From assembly GCF_038002165.1 (NCBI RefSeq), contig NZ_JBBOBR010000001.1, positions 1,302,001 to 1,366,000 on the forward strand: 64,000 nucleotides of DNA, written 5' to 3'. The stretch's first letter is position 1. Every line of letters starts with the position of its first letter. This stretch comes from Cytobacillus sp. FSL H8-0458 (GTDB lineage Bacteria > Bacillota > Bacilli > Bacillales > Cytobacillaceae). Below the pieces are notes generated by a model. The model ran no database searches. It was not told the origin of the DNA and saw only the letters and a list, made by a program, of their open reading frames with translations. Both the position numbers and the translations under genes were made by a program. This document shows positions 16,254 to 25,389 of this stretch, piece by piece.

Positions 16254-18038
16254 ATGGGTAATTCAATCCTTTTTGAAATTCAAGAAGAAGTGAACTTAGT
16301 GGCAGAGGCCATTAAATCTGTTTTGTCTTTAGAAGTGATTATTTATGATAAAAATAAAGTTGTCGTTACGGCCACAGGCGGAGGCACGCATGCAGTTGTG
16401 GGTGAGCCGGTTCGAGGGCATATCATCGCAGAAGTCTTAAAAACAAATCAGCCTGTCTACAACTTTGAGCCAGGTTTTCATGACGTATGCAAAAGCTGTA
16501 TCCTTCATCAAAATTGCCCTGAAAAATCAGATGTTTCATATCCATTAACACATGAGGGCGAAATTGTCGGGGTTATCAGTTTAACGGCATTCTCTGAAAA
16601 ACAAAAAAATGAATTTAAAGAGAAGCATCGTATTTTATCCAATTACCTTGGGAAAATGGCAGATTTAATCAGCAGCAAAATAAATGGAACTTCGCTTTTA
16701 AAGAAATATTTATCCACCTCACAAATGCTGCAAGTGACGATTCAATCCATGTACGAGGGAATCATTGCTGTTGATCAGAAAGGGTACATTTTAGAGATGA
16801 ATCGTTCTGCAGAAAAAATACTAAATATAAAAAAACACAATGTTTTAACTTTGAATATTTCAGAAGTTATTCAAAACCTGCCGATTACAAAAGTATTTTC
16901 AACTGGTCAAGGATACTCGGATATAGAATGTTCTCTTGTTGTAAATGGAAAAATGATTCAAGTCATTATCAGTGCTAACCCTCTGATCCATAACAGCCAA
17001 ATTATTGGATGTGCCATTACCCTCAAAGATTTAGCCGAAGTTCAAAAGTTTGCCTATTCTATAACATCTGAGGTAGATGATTCTACGTTCGATATTATTG
17101 TGGGAAAAAGCCCTGCTATATTGCAGACAAAGGCTGCAGCCAAAAAAGTTGCGGCAACAGATTCTACAGTCATCTTTTTAGGGGAGAGCGGAACAGGGAA
17201 GGAGCTTTTTGCCAGAGCATTGCACCAAGAGAGCAAAAGAGTAAATAAACCATTTCGGGCCATTAATTGTGCAGCCATTCCTGAACATTTACTGGAAAGT
17301 GAATTGTTTGGATATAGCGAGGGTGCGTTTACGGGTGCAAGAAAAAGTGGAAAGCCGGGAAAATTTGAAATGGCACAAGGAGGCACTATTTTTCTGGATG
17401 AAATAGGTGACATGCCATTGCATTTACAAGTGAAGCTGTTAAGAGTGTTAGAAGAAAGAAAAATTGAACGAATTGGTTCGAATAACTCAATAGATATTGA
17501 TATCAGAGTCGTTGCAGCAACCCATAAAAACTTAGAAAAAATGGTAGCTGACGGAGAATTTCGGCAGGATTTATTTTTTAGGCTAAGCGTCATTCCGCTT
17601 CATATTCCCCCATTGAGGGAAAGAGATGGGGATATTCCCGTCCTGCTCCAGCATTTTGTGCAGCACTATGACAAAATTACGGGAAAGAAAGTGAGAGGTT
17701 TCACTCCTGATGCGGAGAATCGGCTAGGTTCGTACAACTGGCCAGGTAATATACGTGAACTTCAAAATGCTGTGGAATATGCCATAAACATGGCAACGGA
17801 CCACTGGATTAGAGTAGAAAACCTGCCTCCAAGAATCCGTGAACAAAATCACCTGAATGCTGATAAAGAAAATAGTACTCTGGCAGAAATGGAAGAAAGA
17901 ATGATCATGGACGCATTAAAGAGATATAGTGATACATTGAATGGAAAGAAACAAGCTGCAGATGAACTTGGTATAAATGTAGCAACTCTATATAGGAAAA
18001 TTAATAAATACGAGCTTAATCGCAAAATGCAATTATAG
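16254..18038 (+). CDS. Sigma-54-dependent transcriptional activator (PAS, AAA+, Fis)
   Basis: A 594-residue enhancer-binding protein. The N-terminal ~140 residues form a sensory region with a cysteine cluster C79-x2-C82-x5-C88, which could hold a metal or Fe-S centre. A PAS-like domain follows (about 155-265, starting MYEGIIAVDQKGYILEMNRSA). The AAA+ domain (about 285-520) has Walker A GESGTGKE (about 310-317) and the sigma-54 contact loop GAFTGA (357-362). A Fis-type helix-turn-helix closes the protein (KKQAADELGINVATLYRKI). It should activate the sigma-54 promoter at 18227 on binding an intermediate or substrate of the operon. GAGGAGGAT precedes ATG 16254. Palindromes at 18039 and 18117 are its likely binding sites. 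Confidence 0.9.
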   Translation: MGNSILFEIQEEVNLVAEAIKSVLSLEVIIYDKNKVVVTATGGGTHAVVGEPVRGHIIAEVLKTNQPVYNFEPGFHDVCKSCILHQNCPEKSDVSYPLTHEGEIVGVISLTAFSEKQKNEFKEKHRILSNYLGKMADLISSKINGTSLLKKYLSTSQMLQVTIQSMYEGIIAVDQKGYILEMNRSAEKILNIKKHNVLTLNISEVIQNLPITKVFSTGQGYSDIECSLVVNGKMIQVIISANPLIHNSQIIGCAITLKDLAEVQKFAYSITSEVDDSTFDIIVGKSPAILQTKAAAKKVAATDSTVIFLGESGTGKELFARALHQESKRVNKPFRAINCAAIPEHLLESELFGYSEGAFTGARKSGKPGKFEMAQGGTIFLDEIGDMPLHLQVKLLRVLEERKIERIGSNNSIDIDIRVVAATHKNLEKMVADGEFRQDLFFRLSVIPLHIPPLRERDGDIPVLLQHFVQHYDKITGKKVRGFTPDAENRLGSYNWPGNIRELQNAVEYAINMATDHWIRVENLPPRIREQNHLNADKENSTLAEMEERMIMDALKRYSDTLNGKKQAADELGINVATLYRKINKYELNRKMQL

Positions 18039-18052
18039 TTCGCAAATTGCGA
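18039..18052. promoter_or_regulatory. Putative activator-binding enhancer site 1
   Basis: TTCGCAAATTGCGA, a near-perfect palindrome directly after the activator's stop codon. A related inverted copy lies 78 bases away (site 2) and a poorer half-match, TCGCAAAATGCAA, in the activator's last codons (18020-18032). Clustered palindromes 100-200 bases before a sigma-54 promoter are the expected layout for enhancer sites. Confidence 0.65.
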
Positions 18053-18060
18053 TTACGTTA

Positions 18061-18116
18061 AAAACATAGCTGATTTGTCTTTTCTTCTAAATTTGGACAG
18101 ATCTCCTATGTTTTTT
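18061..18116 (+). terminator. Terminator of the activator gene
   Basis: AAAACATAG (18061-18069) pairs with CTATGTTTT (18106-18114) and continues into a T-run. The stem lies between the two enhancer palindromes, which are themselves inverted copies and could lengthen the structure. Confidence 0.65.
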
Positions 18117-18130
18117 TTGCAATTTGCGAA
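18117..18130. promoter_or_regulatory. Putative activator-binding enhancer site 2
   Basis: TTGCAATTTGCGAA, matching the reverse complement of site 1 at 13 of 14 positions. It lies about 97 bases upstream of the -24 element. Confidence 0.65.
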
Positions 18131-18226
18131 CAATGGACCTTAGTGATGTTTTTAATAAAAGAGAAGTTGTCCTGCATAACCCTATTAAACTGGGAGTCTT
18201 AAAGAAAAATAAAGTAAAATCACAAC

Positions 18227-18243
18227 TTGGCACGGTACTTGCA
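18227..18243 (+). promoter_or_regulatory. Sigma-54 (-24/-12) promoter
   Basis: TTGGCACGGTACTTGCA matches the sigma-54 consensus TTGGCACG-N4-TTGCA at every defined base, with the required GG and GC spaced correctly. It lies 39 bases before the first gene of the catabolic operon and just behind a sigma-54 activator gene. Confidence 0.92.
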
Positions 18244-18281
18244 TTCTAACTAGTTGAAGTAAAAAAACGAGGGGGAGTGCA

Positions 18282-19262
18282 ATGAGAATCATCAATAAAA
18301 TGTTTATGATGAAGTCCGTTCAGACTTTATTGAAGACATGTCTAAATGTAAAGCCTGGAGAAAACCTATTGATTCTAACGGATACAAATACGACTGAGAT
18401 TGGAGAGGTTTTCGCACTTGCTGGTGAAGGGATGGGAGCAGAGGTTGTTATGACAATCATGAATCCCACCACAAGGCATGGGGATGAACCGCCTAGAATC
18501 ATTGCAGAAGCAATGAAAGCAGCTGATGCGATCGTTGCTCCGACAACATTTTCTATTAATCATTCAACTGCGAGGAAAGAAGCAAGTAATGCAGGTGCAA
18601 GATTAATATTTATGCCTGATGCAAATGAAGAGGTTTTCTTAGATGGTTCCCTGGATATCGATTATTTTGCACAAAAGAAAATAATCGATAAAGTATCCGC
18701 CATTCTTGAAGAAGGAGAAAGATTGAGCATCACAACCACTTTAGGTACGGAGCTTTCCATGTCCATATCAGGACGTCATGCTGTACCTCAAACTGGAATT
18801 TGCCATGAACCTGGAAGTATTTCACCCCCGCCTTGCATTGAAACAGCAGTGGCGCCAATAGAAGGGACGACAGAAGGAGTCATGTACATTGATGGGGCCA
18901 TTGTGCCGGGAAGGGCTTGTGAAGATCCGGTTAAAGTTGTCTTTAGAGAAGGAAAAATCATTTCCATTGAAGGAAAAGAAGATGCTGAAATGCTTAAGCA
19001 AACGCTTGAAAGCTACAATCATCCCAATGTATATTGCGCAGTGGAAATGGGAATTGGCATGAATCCAAAGGCGAAAATTGGCAGAGGAGGGCAGCTGGAA
19101 GACGAGGCAGAGTTTGGGACGATGCATATTGGAATTGGCAATGGTATTACATTTGGAAGCAGTATCAGAGCCCCGGGGCATTGTGATTTAGTGATTCGGA
19201 AACCGACTATCAAAGTGGATGGGAAAATCCTTATGAAGGACGGAGAACTCTATATAGATTAG
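18282..19262 (+). CDS. M29 aminopeptidase / NicX-like metalloenzyme, copy 1
   Basis: A 326-residue protein of the superfamily that holds M29 leucyl aminopeptidases and 2,5-dihydroxypyridine 5,6-dioxygenase (NicX). The fold starts with VKPGENLLILTDTNTTEIGE and ends with a likely metal site: His282 in GTMHIG, and His300 and Asp302 in GHCD. At 326 residues it is closer to the NicX-like group than to the ~410-residue aminopeptidases. It is the first gene after the sigma-54 promoter. A diverged paralogue sits in the same operon at 24357. The real reaction, ring opening or amide/peptide cleavage, cannot be decided from sequence. GAGGGGGAG precedes ATG 18282. Confidence 0.7.
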   Translation: MRIINKMFMMKSVQTLLKTCLNVKPGENLLILTDTNTTEIGEVFALAGEGMGAEVVMTIMNPTTRHGDEPPRIIAEAMKAADAIVAPTTFSINHSTARKEASNAGARLIFMPDANEEVFLDGSLDIDYFAQKKIIDKVSAILEEGERLSITTTLGTELSMSISGRHAVPQTGICHEPGSISPPPCIETAVAPIEGTTEGVMYIDGAIVPGRACEDPVKVVFREGKIISIEGKEDAEMLKQTLESYNHPNVYCAVEMGIGMNPKAKIGRGGQLEDEAEFGTMHIGIGNGITFGSSIRAPGHCDLVIRKPTIKVDGKILMKDGELYID

Positions 19263-19276
19263 GGGGAGGAGGTTTT

Positions 19277-20794
19277 TTGGGAGAATTAAGTCTAATTGGC
19301 GAATCGCTGTCAAGTTTTTTTACAGTTAAAATCATGCTTTTGTTTCTTTTTGGTACGATTGCAGGAATGGCAGTAGGTGCCCTTCCAGGTCTCACTACGA
19401 CCATGGGAGTATCCTTGCTGATTTCGTTTACCTGGGGGATGGAATGGATAGAAGCGATGGTTTTAATTGTTTCCGTTCATATAGGAGGGACCTATGGCGG
19501 GTCTACGCCAGCCATCTTCTTAAATATCCCGGGAACCCCGGCCTCAGCTGCGACAGCTATGGATGGTTATCCAATGGCTCAGCGGGGGGAAGGGGGGCTG
19601 GCAAGAGGACTTGCCACCTTCCAATCCTTTTTAGGTACGATTCTGGCAGCTGTTATATTTCTAATTGGAGCGCCTATCCTGTTAGATCTAAGTATGAATT
19701 TCGGATCATGGGAGTATTTTCTGCTCGCCATGTTTGGAATTATTCTTAGTGCAAATCTAACCGCTGAGTCATTGACGAAAGGACTTATTTCGGGGATCTT
19801 AGGATTGGCACTGGCCACTGCAGGGATGGATAAGATCACAGGTGTCCAGAGGTTTACTTTTGGAGAAAGTGCACTAATGGATGGTTTTAGTCTCATTGCT
19901 GTCTTAATCGGAGTTTTTGGAATTGCTGAGGTAATTGACTCTATTATGAAGCTGAAGCCGCCTTTGAAAGCAGAAAAATTCCAATCAAGCATTCCCCCGT
20001 GGAAGATGTTATTGAAGTTTTTGCCTGCCGGCGGAAGATCTTCTGTCATTGGTGCCGCGATAGGAGCTATTCCAGGTGTTGGAGCAGATGTAGCAGCCTG
20101 GGTATCCTACGATGTGGCCCGTAGAAGAAGTAAGAAACCTGAAACTTTTGGCAAAGGGAATCCAGAAGGAATCGTTGCTGCAGAAACGGCAAATAATGCT
20201 TGTGTTCCAGGTACATATATACCAATGCTGGCCCTTGGTATCCCTGGTGATGCAGTCACGGCAGTTATTATAGGGGGGCTTTTACTTCATGGATTGCAGC
20301 CTGGTCCTCTTTTGCTGACACAAAATCCAAATATATTAAATCAGTTTTTTATTATCTTAACGATATCTGCTGCGTTCATGCTTGTGTTTGGATTATTTTT
20401 CTCTTACTTATTCCAGAAAATCCTTTCTGTTCCCAGAAGTATAGTATTGCTTGCTGTAACAGTATTTAGTGTTGTAGGTACTTTTGCAGTAAACAATCGG
20501 CCATTTGATATTGGAATCATGTTTCTTTTTGGCATAATCGGTTTTCTTATGAGGAAAGTCGGATTGGCTGCCCCTCCTTTGGTGTTAGGATTGATCCTTG
20601 GTTTAATGGCGGAACAAAATTTCCGAAGAGCGATGGTAAGTTCGGATTATTCCTTTGTTCCATTTATTACACGCCCAATCAGTCTTTTTTTACTGGTCTG
20701 TATTGTATTCCTGATTTTAAATCAGAATCAATTTTTATCAAAACGTTTAAAGAATGTGTGGGGGAAAATAAAGCCTAAGGAGGCGAACTTATGA
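19277..20794 (+). CDS. tctA: Tripartite tricarboxylate transporter, large membrane subunit TctA
   Basis: A 505-residue membrane protein with about 11-12 transmembrane segments. Signatures are GTIAGMAVGALPGLTTTMGV near the start, the repeated GIPGVGADVAAWVSYDVARR-type motif (here IGAIPGVGADVAAW) and GIPGDAVTAVIIGGLLLHG. It forms the channel of a secondary, binding-protein-dependent transporter for carboxylates. Start is TTG 19277, preceded by GGGGGAGGAGG. It overlaps the binding-protein gene by four bases (ATGA). The gene order A-C-B differs from the classical tctCBA. Confidence 0.9.
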   Translation: MGELSLIGESLSSFFTVKIMLLFLFGTIAGMAVGALPGLTTTMGVSLLISFTWGMEWIEAMVLIVSVHIGGTYGGSTPAIFLNIPGTPASAATAMDGYPMAQRGEGGLARGLATFQSFLGTILAAVIFLIGAPILLDLSMNFGSWEYFLLAMFGIILSANLTAESLTKGLISGILGLALATAGMDKITGVQRFTFGESALMDGFSLIAVLIGVFGIAEVIDSIMKLKPPLKAEKFQSSIPPWKMLLKFLPAGGRSSVIGAAIGAIPGVGADVAAWVSYDVARRRSKKPETFGKGNPEGIVAAETANNACVPGTYIPMLALGIPGDAVTAVIIGGLLLHGLQPGPLLLTQNPNILNQFFIILTISAAFMLVFGLFFSYLFQKILSVPRSIVLLAVTVFSVVGTFAVNNRPFDIGIMFLFGIIGFLMRKVGLAAPPLVLGLILGLMAEQNFRRAMVSSDYSFVPFITRPISLFLLVCIVFLILNQNQFLSKRLKNVWGKIKPKEANL

Positions 20795-21831
20795 AATTAA
20801 AAATGATGGTTCTGACTCTATTTTCAGGGGTTCTGATATTAGGTGCATGTTCTGGTAATCAATCAAATCAAAAGGCATCTGGCAGCAAGGAAGCAGAAGG
20901 TGCATACCCTTCGCAGCCAATTGAAATTATTGTGGGTTTTGGTGAGGGCGGCGGTACTGACACTATGGCAAGGACACTGCAGCCTATCCTTCAGAAAGAA
21001 TTGGGAGAATCCATTGCGGTGAGAAACATGCCTGGAGCTTCCAGTGCATTGGCCCTTGAATATGTTAACGAACAAGAGTCTGACGGACACACCATCCTAT
21101 TTCAAACCGATCTGGTCCGTGTCTTTCCAACAATGGGCATGACGGATTTAACATACAACGATTTCGAACAAATTGGAATTGGCGCAATGGGGATTGCCAA
21201 TTTTACAGTTAAAGACAACTCTGACCTGAAGACGTTTGATGATGTTGTTCAGCTATTAAAAGATGGAAATGCGAAGGTTGGTGTGGCAGCGATTGGGGAC
21301 CCATGGCACCTCACTTTGGAGATTGTGAATAGTGTAGTGGGTGGAGATGCCGAAATTATCACGTATGACTCTGGTTCAAATGCTGCCATGGCTGCCATGA
21401 AGGGCGAGGTGGATTTCTCAATCAGCGGGGTTAATGAGGTAGTGGATCTGCTTCGGGCAGGGGATTTACGTTCACTGGCTGTTATGGATAATAAAGCTTT
21501 TGAAGTGGATGGCCTTGAATCAATTCCGCCTGTCACTGAATTTGTTTCTGATTTGGAAAAATATGTACCGGAAGGAACCTGGTGGGGGCCAGCTGTGAAG
21601 CGCGGAACACCTGAAGAAATCGTAACTAAAATTAGAGACGCATACAACAAAGCGATCAGCAGTGATGAATTTAAGGAATTTACAAAGAAACGGGCAATTG
21701 TCCTTACAGATATTGAGGATAGTCAAGAATATACAAAACAAATCACCGAAAAAACAAGCTGGCTGCTTTGGGATATTGGTGTGGGAAAACGGTCACCGGA
21801 AGAAGTAGGAATCAGCCGGCCAAAAGAGTGA
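20791..21831 (+). CDS. tctC: Tripartite tricarboxylate transporter binding lipoprotein TctC
   Basis: A 346-residue periplasmic-type binding protein with a lipoprotein signal (lipobox LGAC, Cys20), anchored outside the membrane. The mature chain begins YPSQPIEIIVGFGEGGGTDTMAR, the standard TctC/Bug-family start, with later blocks DGHTILFQT and PEGTWWGPAVKRGTPEEIV. It captures a carboxylate substrate and delivers it to TctA/TctB. Start ATG overlaps the tctA stop. Confidence 0.9.
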   Translation: MKLKMMVLTLFSGVLILGACSGNQSNQKASGSKEAEGAYPSQPIEIIVGFGEGGGTDTMARTLQPILQKELGESIAVRNMPGASSALALEYVNEQESDGHTILFQTDLVRVFPTMGMTDLTYNDFEQIGIGAMGIANFTVKDNSDLKTFDDVVQLLKDGNAKVGVAAIGDPWHLTLEIVNSVVGGDAEIITYDSGSNAAMAAMKGEVDFSISGVNEVVDLLRAGDLRSLAVMDNKAFEVDGLESIPPVTEFVSDLEKYVPEGTWWGPAVKRGTPEEIVTKIRDAYNKAISSDEFKEFTKKRAIVLTDIEDSQEYTKQITEKTSWLLWDIGVGKRSPEEVGISRPKE

Positions 21832-21846
21832 TAGAAAGGAGAAAAG

Positions 21847-22293
21847 ATGCGGATAAATAAAGATTATCTTTTGGCGGGAATTGTTTTTGCGATTGGCCTC
21901 TTTTTTGTAATAGGCAGCTATAATTTCCCGCCAGGAGAACATTTTTTAAATTCATCTCGTTCATTTCCCATGCTGCTCGGCTATAGTTTGACAGGTCTAT
22001 CAATCTGGCAGTTTGCCCAAACGTTCAGAAAGAAAAAAGAGGAGGAAGAGGAAACAGGTTCTGTCTCCTTTCAGGAAGTTAAAAGAGGGATACTATATCT
22101 GCTTTTAACAGTTATTTATATCTTTCTGTTAATACCTTTCATAGGGTTTCTGTATTCTACTTTAATCTTTTTACTCATTGGCATGCTCTATTATAAGGAA
22201 GTTCGCTGGTATACGGCCACATTAGTATCCATAGGGATGATTGGATTCATATATGTGGTGTTTGAAAAACTCATGTATATTCGATTACCTTGA
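21847..22293 (+). CDS. tctB: Tripartite tricarboxylate transporter small membrane subunit TctB
   Basis: A 148-residue protein with four predicted transmembrane helices (for example YLLAGIVFAIGLFFVIG at the start and LVSIGMIGFIYVVFEKLMY at the end) separated by a highly charged loop of Lys and Glu residues. Length, layout and position next to tctC fit TctB, a poorly conserved accessory subunit. GAAAGGAGAA lies directly before ATG 21847. Confidence 0.85.
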   Translation: MRINKDYLLAGIVFAIGLFFVIGSYNFPPGEHFLNSSRSFPMLLGYSLTGLSIWQFAQTFRKKKEEEEETGSVSFQEVKRGILYLLLTVIYIFLLIPFIGFLYSTLIFLLIGMLYYKEVRWYTATLVSIGMIGFIYVVFEKLMYIRLP

Positions 22294-22404
22294 AAAACGA
22301 AATTATTATTTACTCTCTTGCATGATCCAATGAAAGACGAGGAGACAGGATTTAAAGAATTCGCTGTAAAAGGAAATCAAATAATAGATATGGCGGTGAT
22401 TTAA

Positions 22405-23529
22405 ATGAGGATAAAGCAAAGAATTGAAAGAGTTCCCGGAGGGCTGATGGTCATCCCGCTGATGCTTGGCGCTTTATTTAATACGATTGATCAGCTTCAC
22501 ATTCCATTTATAATGAATTTCCTTAAAAGCATAGGGGTATCGCCGGTTGAAGAAGGAATTTATGAGTTTATGAAAATCGGAGGATTCTCGGAAGCACTCT
22601 TTAAAACAGGAACGTTAACACTCATTGGCTTGTTCTTATTTTGTGCAGGAAGCCAGATGAATTTGCGGGTAGGCGGAAAGGCTTTAAAGAAAGGAATTCT
22701 ATTAACAGGAAGCAAGTGTTTGACCGGGATTGCAATCGGAATTTTATTTGGGATGTTTTTTGACCCAATGAACGGTCTGCTTGGATTATCTACTCTGGCC
22801 ATTATTGCCGCCATGACCAATGGGAATGAAGGAATGTATGCCGTGTTGACAGGGCAATACGGGAATCGGTCAGATGTTGGGGCCATTTCCGTCCTGACTC
22901 TGAATGACGGTCCTTTTTTCACCATGCTGGCTTTGGGGATGGTTGGCGTTAATTTTCCTCTAATCGCATTCATAGCTGTCCTGCTTCCAATCGCTTTAGG
23001 AATGCTGTTAGGAAATCTGGATGAAGACATTCGGGAGTTTTTAAAGCCGGGTGAAACGCTGCTTGTACCATTCTTTGCATTCTGTCTTGGAGCAGGAATG
23101 AATTTCATGAGTTTCTTTAATCCTGAAGCTGTTTGGGGAGGTTTAGCTCTCGGGTTTGCCACAGTCATTTTTACCGCATTAACCGGAATCCTGGTCTATA
23201 GGCTATTTGGAGAAAAAAGTACAATTGGCCCTGTTGCAGAAGCATCAACTGCAGGGAACGCAGTGGGGACACCTGCTGCAATCGCAGCAGCAGCATCAGT
23301 GGCAGCGGGTGCCGGTCTGATGACGGTGGAGAAGGCTCAAAGTTTTCAGGAAATTGCCAATTTAGCCACAATACAAATTTCCATTTCTACTATTACTACC
23401 TCGATATTATGCCCAATAGCCGTCATTTTATGGGATAAGTATCAAAGAAGCAAAGGCATAGATGGACGTCTGGAGGATATACCCGGCAAAAAAATAAAAA
23501 TCTCTGCTGAGCTTGAACAGGAATCATAG
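22405..23529 (+). CDS. 2-keto-3-deoxygluconate permease-like transporter
   Basis: A 374-residue membrane protein of the KdgT family (2-keto-3-deoxygluconate:H+ symporters). The start RVPGGLMVIPLMLGALFNT is characteristic, as are AIIAAMTNGNEGMYAVLTGQYG and EASTAGNAVGTPAAIAAA. About ten transmembrane segments. It is longer at the C-terminus than E. coli KdgT. In this operon it is a second carboxylate transporter beside TctACB; no KDG kinase or aldolase is present, so the substrate is probably another small hydroxy- or keto-acid. Confidence 0.82.
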   Translation: MRIKQRIERVPGGLMVIPLMLGALFNTIDQLHIPFIMNFLKSIGVSPVEEGIYEFMKIGGFSEALFKTGTLTLIGLFLFCAGSQMNLRVGGKALKKGILLTGSKCLTGIAIGILFGMFFDPMNGLLGLSTLAIIAAMTNGNEGMYAVLTGQYGNRSDVGAISVLTLNDGPFFTMLALGMVGVNFPLIAFIAVLLPIALGMLLGNLDEDIREFLKPGETLLVPFFAFCLGAGMNFMSFFNPEAVWGGLALGFATVIFTALTGILVYRLFGEKSTIGPVAEASTAGNAVGTPAAIAAAASVAAGAGLMTVEKAQSFQEIANLATIQISISTITTSILCPIAVILWDKYQRSKGIDGRLEDIPGKKIKISAELEQES

Positions 23530-23545
23530 AAGGGTGATGAAAAGG

Positions 23546-24310
23546 TTGGAAAAAATTCAAGCTGAAATATCCGATTTTATTTGCACCATTACCATTAAAA
23601 ACCCGCCAATGAATATTTTGACGAAAGAGTTTCGGCAAGAGTTTGTTCCCTATATGGAGAAGCTTAAAACCTCTTCGGATGTCCGGGTTATTGTCCTTAC
23701 TGGAGAGGGGGATCGGGCATTTTGCGCGGGAGCCGATTTAAACGAAGAAGGAGAGCTGACTCCTGAATCTGTCCGGCATTTCTTAGAGGAAGATTGCAGA
23801 ATTTACGATATTGTCAATGAAATGCCCCAGCCTGTGATTGCCGCAGTTAATGGCTATGCGTTTGGCGGAGGGTTCGAGCTTGCCTTAGCGTGTGATATTC
23901 GCATCATGTCGGAACGCGCCAAGCTTTGTGCAGCAGGGGTAAAGGTTGGACTGGTTGTCGGACCAACTCGTTTAGTAAGGCTATTGGGTGAAGCATATGC
24001 CAAAGAAGTGATTTTGACAGGCAGAACGATAACAGCTGAGGAAGCATTGCAAAGAGGTTTGGCAAGCAGAGTGGTATCCCATGACAAGCTGCTGGCAGAA
24101 GCGCATGAATGGGCACAGCTGATTGCTTCCCGTGCTCCAATCGCAGTCAGACATGCGAAGAACACGATTCAGAAAACCATGGATTTTGAGTGGCAGGAAG
24201 CAATGGAACAGGAACTGGATGCCTTTATTGAATGCCAGGATACATGGGATCATAAGCATGCGATTGAATCATTCTTTAACAAGAAGCAGCCAGCTTTTAA
24301 AGGGATGTAG
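23546..24310 (+). CDS. Enoyl-CoA hydratase/isomerase (crotonase) family protein
   Basis: A ~254-residue crotonase. Conserved blocks: AFCAGADLN, VIAAVNGYAFGGGFELALACDIRIMSE (in part) and the C-terminal helix with HKHAIESFF. The first catalytic glutamate (in GGGFELA) is present; the second, normally in a PE-x-x-LG motif, is replaced in CAAGVKVGL. The reaction may therefore be isomerisation, hydrolysis or a CaiD-like step rather than classical hydration. The start is uncertain: TTG 23546 has AAGGGTG at proper spacing, while ATG 23537 abuts it. It overlaps no gene but follows the permease by only 16 bases. The pairing with a CaiB-type transferase suggests a CoA-thioester branch. Confidence 0.8.
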   Translation: MEKIQAEISDFICTITIKNPPMNILTKEFRQEFVPYMEKLKTSSDVRVIVLTGEGDRAFCAGADLNEEGELTPESVRHFLEEDCRIYDIVNEMPQPVIAAVNGYAFGGGFELALACDIRIMSERAKLCAAGVKVGLVVGPTRLVRLLGEAYAKEVILTGRTITAEEALQRGLASRVVSHDKLLAEAHEWAQLIASRAPIAVRHAKNTIQKTMDFEWQEAMEQELDAFIECQDTWDHKHAIESFFNKKQPAFKGM

Positions 24311-24356
24311 ATTTGAACTTTGCAAAAATTGATCATACAGGGAGTTGTTTTAAAAG

Positions 24357-25352
24357 ATGAAAGAAGCATTAATGTACCCGGCCGCTACTGCACTCGTAAA
24401 AGTTCTGGCAGGTGTTAAGAGTGGGGAAAAAGTTGTCATCCTAACAGATTTTTTAACGGATGGAATCACAAAAGTTCTGGCATCTGTTGTCTGTTCACTC
24501 GACGCTGAGCCCATCACGATCTCAATGCCGCCAAGAAAAGGACATGGAGATGCCTTGCCGGATGCAGTCGCAGCGGCTATGAAGGAAGCCGATGTGATCA
24601 TCGCACCGACAACCTATAACATTGCCCATACAAAAGCCCGCCATGATGCACAAAGGGCAGGAGCCCGAGTTTTAATCTTGCCTGAAGCTCATGAAGACAT
24701 TTTATTAAGCAAGGGTCTGCGTGCTGACTTTGCTGCACTAGGGCCTCAAGTGGAGAAACTGGCAGACATATTGACAGCTGGTGAATTTGTCCATATCACG
24801 ACATCGCTTGGCACAGATTTAAGATTTTCCATCAAAGGCAGATCAGGTAGAGCTCTAACTGGGTTTGCAAATAGTACCGATGTTTCGGCAGCCCACTGCA
24901 TCGAATCCAGCATTGCTCCGGTCGAAGGAACCGCTGAAGGAATTTTAGTGGTAGATGGGAGTATTCCAGGGGTGGGTCTAATGGAGACTCCAGTTGAAGT
25001 GGTATTTAAGGAAGGAAAGGCGGTTTCGATTACAGGAGGCAGAGAAGCGGAGCAATTCAGGAAAATATTAATGGAGAAGAATGATGAAGAAGGCAATATC
25101 TATTTTGCCGGTGAGTTTGGCATTGGCATGAATCCGGAATGTGAATTGGAAAACAGCATGCTAAGTGATGAAGGGGTTTATGGAACGATCCACATTGCTT
25201 TAGGTACCAATGCATATATAGGGGGAACTGTGAAGGCCAAAGGGCATTACGATATGGTCGTAAAGGATCCGCGGGTCGAAATCGACGGCAAACTCATTCT
25301 GGACAATCAGGAACTCTATTTATTTGAAGATAAAGCCTTAAATAGACTTTGA
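24357..25352 (+). CDS. M29 aminopeptidase / NicX-like metalloenzyme, copy 2
   Basis: A 331-residue paralogue of the protein at 18282, with the same blocks: VKSGEKVVILTDFLTDGI, VIIAPTTYNIAHTKAR, SIAPVEGTAEGILVVDG, and the probable metal ligands in GTIHIA and GHYD. The two copies are clearly diverged, so they probably act on different substrates or form a hetero-oligomer. No known pathway I can name uses two such enzymes together with CoA-transferase, aminotransferase and glycolate-oxidase subunits. Confidence 0.7.
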   Translation: MKEALMYPAATALVKVLAGVKSGEKVVILTDFLTDGITKVLASVVCSLDAEPITISMPPRKGHGDALPDAVAAAMKEADVIIAPTTYNIAHTKARHDAQRAGARVLILPEAHEDILLSKGLRADFAALGPQVEKLADILTAGEFVHITTSLGTDLRFSIKGRSGRALTGFANSTDVSAAHCIESSIAPVEGTAEGILVVDGSIPGVGLMETPVEVVFKEGKAVSITGGREAEQFRKILMEKNDEEGNIYFAGEFGIGMNPECELENSMLSDEGVYGTIHIALGTNAYIGGTVKAKGHYDMVVKDPRVEIDGKLILDNQELYLFEDKALNRL

Positions 25353-25389
25353 GAAAGTGGAATCCATTTTATAGAAGGAGATGGTACGA

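Noticed and set aside
17054-17593. 179-codon antisense frame opposite the sigma-54 activator
   Set aside because: It lies opposite the conserved AAA+ domain and has low-complexity Ser/Asn/Phe-rich composition.
22560-23168. 202-codon antisense frame opposite the KdgT-like gene
   Set aside because: It is a mirror of a well-supported membrane-protein gene, has no ribosome binding site and shows Pro/Arg-rich composition typical of antisense frames.
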